Shown here: piece by piece, positions 60,487-64,000 of the stretch
How positions within the stretch are numbered: position 1 is the stretch's first letter
How the letters are laid out: every line of letters begins with the position of its first letter
Notes under the pieces: generated by a model
What the model was told of the DNA's origin: nothing
The model's input: the letters and a program-made list of their open reading frames with translations, nothing else
Databases searched by the model: none
Position numbers and translations under genes: made by a program
Assembly: GCA_963969345.1 (NCBI GenBank)
Contig: OZ017766.1
Span: 9,362,001 to 9,426,000 of the forward strand
DNA from: Turbatrix aceti
Taxonomy: Eukaryota; Nematoda; Chromadorea; Rhabditida; Panagrolaimidae
DNA length: 64,000 bases
Direction of reading: 5' to 3'

Positions 60487-61675
60487 TTAGTGAATATTTT
60501 TCTTGTACAGTGTTTCCCACTGGTTAACAAGTTCGGTAAAGTAAATCTCAGTCTGATGATGCTGCGGAGCGATAATGGACGATCGCTTTCTGTTTAGCAC
60601 AGCATCCCGCATTCGAGGATATATGATAAATTGAATAATCATGTAGAAAGCACAGTAGGCGGCAATTCCCAAGTTAAATACAGTCATGAGAAAACTCTGC
60701 CAGCAGTCATTTTCACCGTAGCGATCGACGACTATGGCACACGCGCTGATGGCACACGACATGACAAGGGTCGGGACAAAGATTGGCACCATGGATATAC
60801 AAATTTCTATGTTTTGTTTTACCTGGAAGTTTTTGAAGTTCTAAAAAATTTGCTAAATAAAAATATCCGAACCTGAAATCGTTCGCCTAATGTAATATCG
60901 TAGTACTGCTTCAGATATTCTTTATTTCTGCTGTGAACAATTAGAATACCCACTAGGTCAACGACGTTAGAAAAAAATACAATGGCACCTCCAAGCAATA
61001 AACCAGTCATTCTCATATAGGTACTAATTAGGACAACTAGCGAAATTCCAAGATTCAGCAGCGTAATGTAGTAAAATCCCGTTACGGAAACATCTTTTTC
61101 ATACTTCAGCGGATCAATGACCGACTTGATGCACTCAAATAAAATTCCATTGAACGTAATTGCAGCGGATAGGAAAAAACTCTTATGAACGTAATGAATC
61201 CATCCGATGGGGCCTCTTACTGTAATGTCTGGAAATTTGATAGTTGTAGAAAAATTCGAAATGATTGACAAAAGTTTTTACAAACCATCGGAAATGCATA
61301 AAAATGCGTCAAAAAGCAGGTAGCCTCGAGCTGCGCTGCCCAACGTGCCTGTGTAAATAATGTAAATCATATACGGCTTGATTCGTCGTGGAAATACAGA
61401 TCCCTTGGTTGAGTATATTGCGTAGTAATACGGTATGCAAACTACGGATGCCAGCAGCATGCAAAGGACTTCTGCAAGTCCTATGCAAAAGTTGGCATTT
61501 TGAATGGATGATGGCACGTGTGAGATGTTGCCTAAATATTCACATAGTACATATGTAAATAGTATGTAAAACAATTTGAAGATTAAAAAATAAACATACA
61601 AGAATTGTATTCCATTGATACTTTATAAAGTTGATGTTTGAGTTTGACAGGGTTTAGAAATAAAAAGAGTTGCAT
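60487..61675 (-). CDS. Sre-like chemoreceptor 6, 337 aa
   Basis: Exons (minus): 61675-61600, 61531-61286, 61228-60873, 60822-60487; phases 1, 1, 0, with the array-wide exon 2 and 3 lengths of 246 and 356 nt. Start MQLFLFLNPVKLKHQ. Motifs: FPRRIKPYMI between TM1 and TM2, FECIKSVIDPLKYEK after TM3, LGERFQ/VKQNIE between TM5 and TM6, and YFTELVNQWETLYKK at the end. It is separated from the other five by the palindromic element D and the GC-rich retroelement remnant; its downstream flank at 60128 (AACATTATTTTAAGTCAG) resembles the flank downstream of receptor 5 at 52453, as expected for a duplicated gene unit. Intact. Confidence 0.75.
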
Positions 61676-62285
61676 TAAGAAAAAACAACGTATCCTGCAA
61701 ATTTACTATTTTAGAATTACTGATTGTTTTTAACAGAAAATATTATTTATAAAAATATAGTTATAAAATATAACACAATATAGCTAATAAAAAATGAGAT
61801 TGTATAATTTTATTCCTTTATTGGGCTCGCAAAAAAACAACTAATAAAAACAAGCATTGCAAATGTATGTAAGTTACACGCGGAAACGCACTAACATAAG
61901 TAAGTAGGCAAGCTATGAAAACATCTGCTTTTCGATATAAGACGATGACAACAAAAATTTTTTTCAACAGCCTGTTTTTTTAACGTTTTTCGAACACTCA
62001 AAGTAGACCTCACAGTAATTCATTTTTTGCGTTTATACAACAAAAAGCATCCGGAGTTCGGCCCAGAAGCCAAAACTTGCTATTACTGCTTTTTCAGAAA
62101 ACACCACAGGAAAATTCTGCAACAACTCTTTTAGTGCATTTTTCGTTCAAACTGCGATCAGCGTTTATAAATATAGTGATCAGGCGCAATATTTTTGAAT
62201 TATAATAATTTTGTCATTTCATTGTACTGTGAAACTATTTTTACAATTTTTTTGCACATTGCGTCCATGATTTTTTTATGATGCG
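61676..62285. other. Intergenic region upstream of Sre-like gene 6
   Basis: AT-rich, with no gene seen; presumably the promoter of Sre-like gene 6. Confidence 0.4.
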
Positions 62286-63490
62286 TTTTATTCTCAATCA
62301 ACATAAAAACAATAACAAAAACAACAACAAAGTAATGGAAAAAAGACGGTGGAGGAATACCCTTACGCAGTAGCATAGCTCGGCTACTACGCCACCCCGA
62401 CATAGTTTGGCCATTGCGCCAGCCCAACGTAGTAACATAACTTGGCTACTGCGTCAAAGAGGAGAGGGAAGCAGCACGCCGCAATATAGCGTAACTTGGC
62501 TATTGTGTCGAGATGGGAGTTGAAAAAATTTACACGACGATTACAATTACAAAAAATGATACTTTATCCGTTAAAGAGCATTGTCCAAGAAAAATGATAA
62601 AAAAAATATCCAGTAACAAATCAAAAAAGGATGATTTTAGAGAAACAATTACGACGACGATGTTAGCTATTTTAGAATCGATTGTGATTAACTTGGGTCA
62701 ATTTCCACGAGCAGCGAAGAGGGTAGCCATCCGAGTAAGCCGAATCCTGAAAAATAACACGAAATAAACGCCATAAGAAGAAAACGGACAAAAAACTCAA
62801 AAAACGATCAGAAAAAACTCATGTAATCAAAAAAGTCAGAACAGTTATCTTTGATTGCCCCGCCACGAAAAGTCGAACAAACAGTCCACACTACAACGTT
62901 GTTCGTTTGTCCAATTTTTCGTAGCGTTACATAAGTTTTTTCTGATCGTTTTTTGAGTTTTTTTGTCTATTTTCTTCTTATGGCGTTTATTTTCGTGTTA
63001 TTTTTCAGGATTCGGCTTACTCGGATGGTTACGCTCTTCGCTGCTTATGGACATCGACCCAAGTTAATCACAATCGATTCTAGAATAGCTAACATCGTCG
63101 TCGTAAATGTTTCTCTAATCTCATCCTTTTTTAATTTGTTTCTGGATATTTTTTATCATTTTTCTTGGACAATGCTCTTCAACGGATAAAGTATCATTTT
63201 TTGTAATTGTAATCGTGGTAAATTTTTTCAACTCCCATCTCGACACAATAGCCAAGTTACGCTATTGCGGCGTGCTGCTTCCCTCTCCTCTTTGACGCAG
63301 TAGCCAAGTTATGTTACTGCGTTGGGCTGGCGCAATGGCCAAACTATGCTACTACTGCGTCGGGGTGGCGCAGTAGCCGAGCTATGCCACTGCGTAAGGG
63401 TATTCCTCTACCGTCTTTTTTCCATTACTTTGTTGTTGTTTTTTGTTATTGTTTTTTGTTATTGTTTTTATGTTGATTGACAATAAAAAG
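62286..63490. mobile_element. Foldback element with subrepeated arms, about 1.2 kb
   Basis: Left end TTTTATTCTCAATCAACATAAAAAC and its complement at the right end bound two long inverted arms (about 62286-62830 and 62940-63490) around a short centre that itself contains a small palindrome (CAACGTTG). Each arm carries several diverged copies of GTAGCATAGCTCGGCTACTGCG separated by GC-rich spacers. Such internally repetitive inverted arms are typical of foldback elements. Frames at 62513-62767 and 62953-63189 are mirrored shadows. No clear target duplication seen. Confidence 0.7.
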
Positions 63491-64000
63491 TGTTTTTACG
63501 AAAAAAGTAATAATGCAAAAAAACCGTTTATTTAAATCAAACCGCCACCGTGTATCAGATTGAATAAAAACGCAACATTTACGTTCATGTTTGGACTAGG
63601 TGTTCAAAATTATCGAATAAAAAGAGAAGAAGCGTCAACAGGTCGTTCGCGACTCAGGTTATCAGAAAAAAAGAGATTTTAGGCAATTAAGCGTCTCGAA
63701 CATGTCTGAAAAGTAAATTTGCCATAATTACGCATCATGGAAAATGATTCCGAGTTTCGGGGCAACTACGATGGAATATGCTTTTTTGAAGCACTTTACG
63801 TTGTAATAAAGTAAACGCTGAAAATAAGTGCAAAAAAAAGGCTCATAAAAAAAATTTTTGTTGTCATCGTCTTATATTATTACATATAAACAAAAAATGT
63901 ACAATATTGCCATGAAAAATTGGAACGAAAAGAAATCAATTTTTATTATTAAAGCATGGTTAATTACGGTTTACGAAAACTGTATAAAAAAGAAAAAACA
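63491..64000. other. Gene-free right edge
   Basis: AT-rich; I see no coding or repeat feature. Confidence 0.4.

Noticed and set aside
62513..63189. Two open frames in the right-hand foldback
   Set aside because: Arm-derived mirror images without domains.

Overview
The window reads as nematode nuclear DNA: very AT-rich non-coding sequence, short (about 50 bp) and longer introns with TTTTCAG-type acceptors, and above all a dense set of nematode-type seven-transmembrane chemoreceptor genes. I cannot name the species. Gene models were spliced by eye by matching reading phase across GT/AG sites; database searches and RNA data were not available.

Layout. 1-3281: AACTGACGA-type repeats, then a 3-kb palindromic element (255-3281). 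3282-6256: a small GC-rich-ended MITE-like repeat, more AACTGACGA repeats, and an unrecognised four-exon gene (minus). 7167-10466: a receptor gene of the Srg superfamily whose first exon is split by a 2-kb palindromic LTR-type element with a 5-bp target duplication. 10751-12245: a broken and an intact copy of a small SGNH/GDSL-like family. 12573-13732: a Str-type receptor (minus). 14747-20473: a TESK/LIMK-type kinase of about 800 residues ending in a CaaX-like CSVI (minus). 20474-26223: gene-poor DNA with degenerate CTCGACACGAAAA repeats. 26224-30624: three tandem Srg-superfamily receptors (plus). 30625-36849: gene-poor. 36850-37611: a double CHHC zinc-finger protein of the GTSF1 type (minus). 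38016-38895: a third SGNH-like copy ending in CSIM. 41037-43313: a secreted Cys-rich protein resembling chondroitin proteoglycan CPG4. 43397-44131: a secreted Gly/Asn repeat protein (minus). 44518-61675: six head-to-tail Sre-like receptors (minus), all with the same four-exon plan; the fifth is split by a Tc1-like foldback element. 55588-58454 and 62286-63490: two further palindromic elements. 58497-60125: a GC-rich retroelement remnant.

Two themes stand out. First, eleven chemoreceptor genes in three local arrays, typical of rapidly expanding nematode receptor clusters. Second, every sizeable mobile element here is a long inverted repeat (foldback), and two of them sit cleanly inside receptor exons: in both cases removing the element plus one target-site copy leaves an uninterrupted reading frame, so the insertions look recent and may be polymorphic. 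A GTSF1-like small-RNA-pathway protein in the same window is suggestive company, since hairpin-forming elements are natural sources of double-stranded RNA, but that link is inference only.
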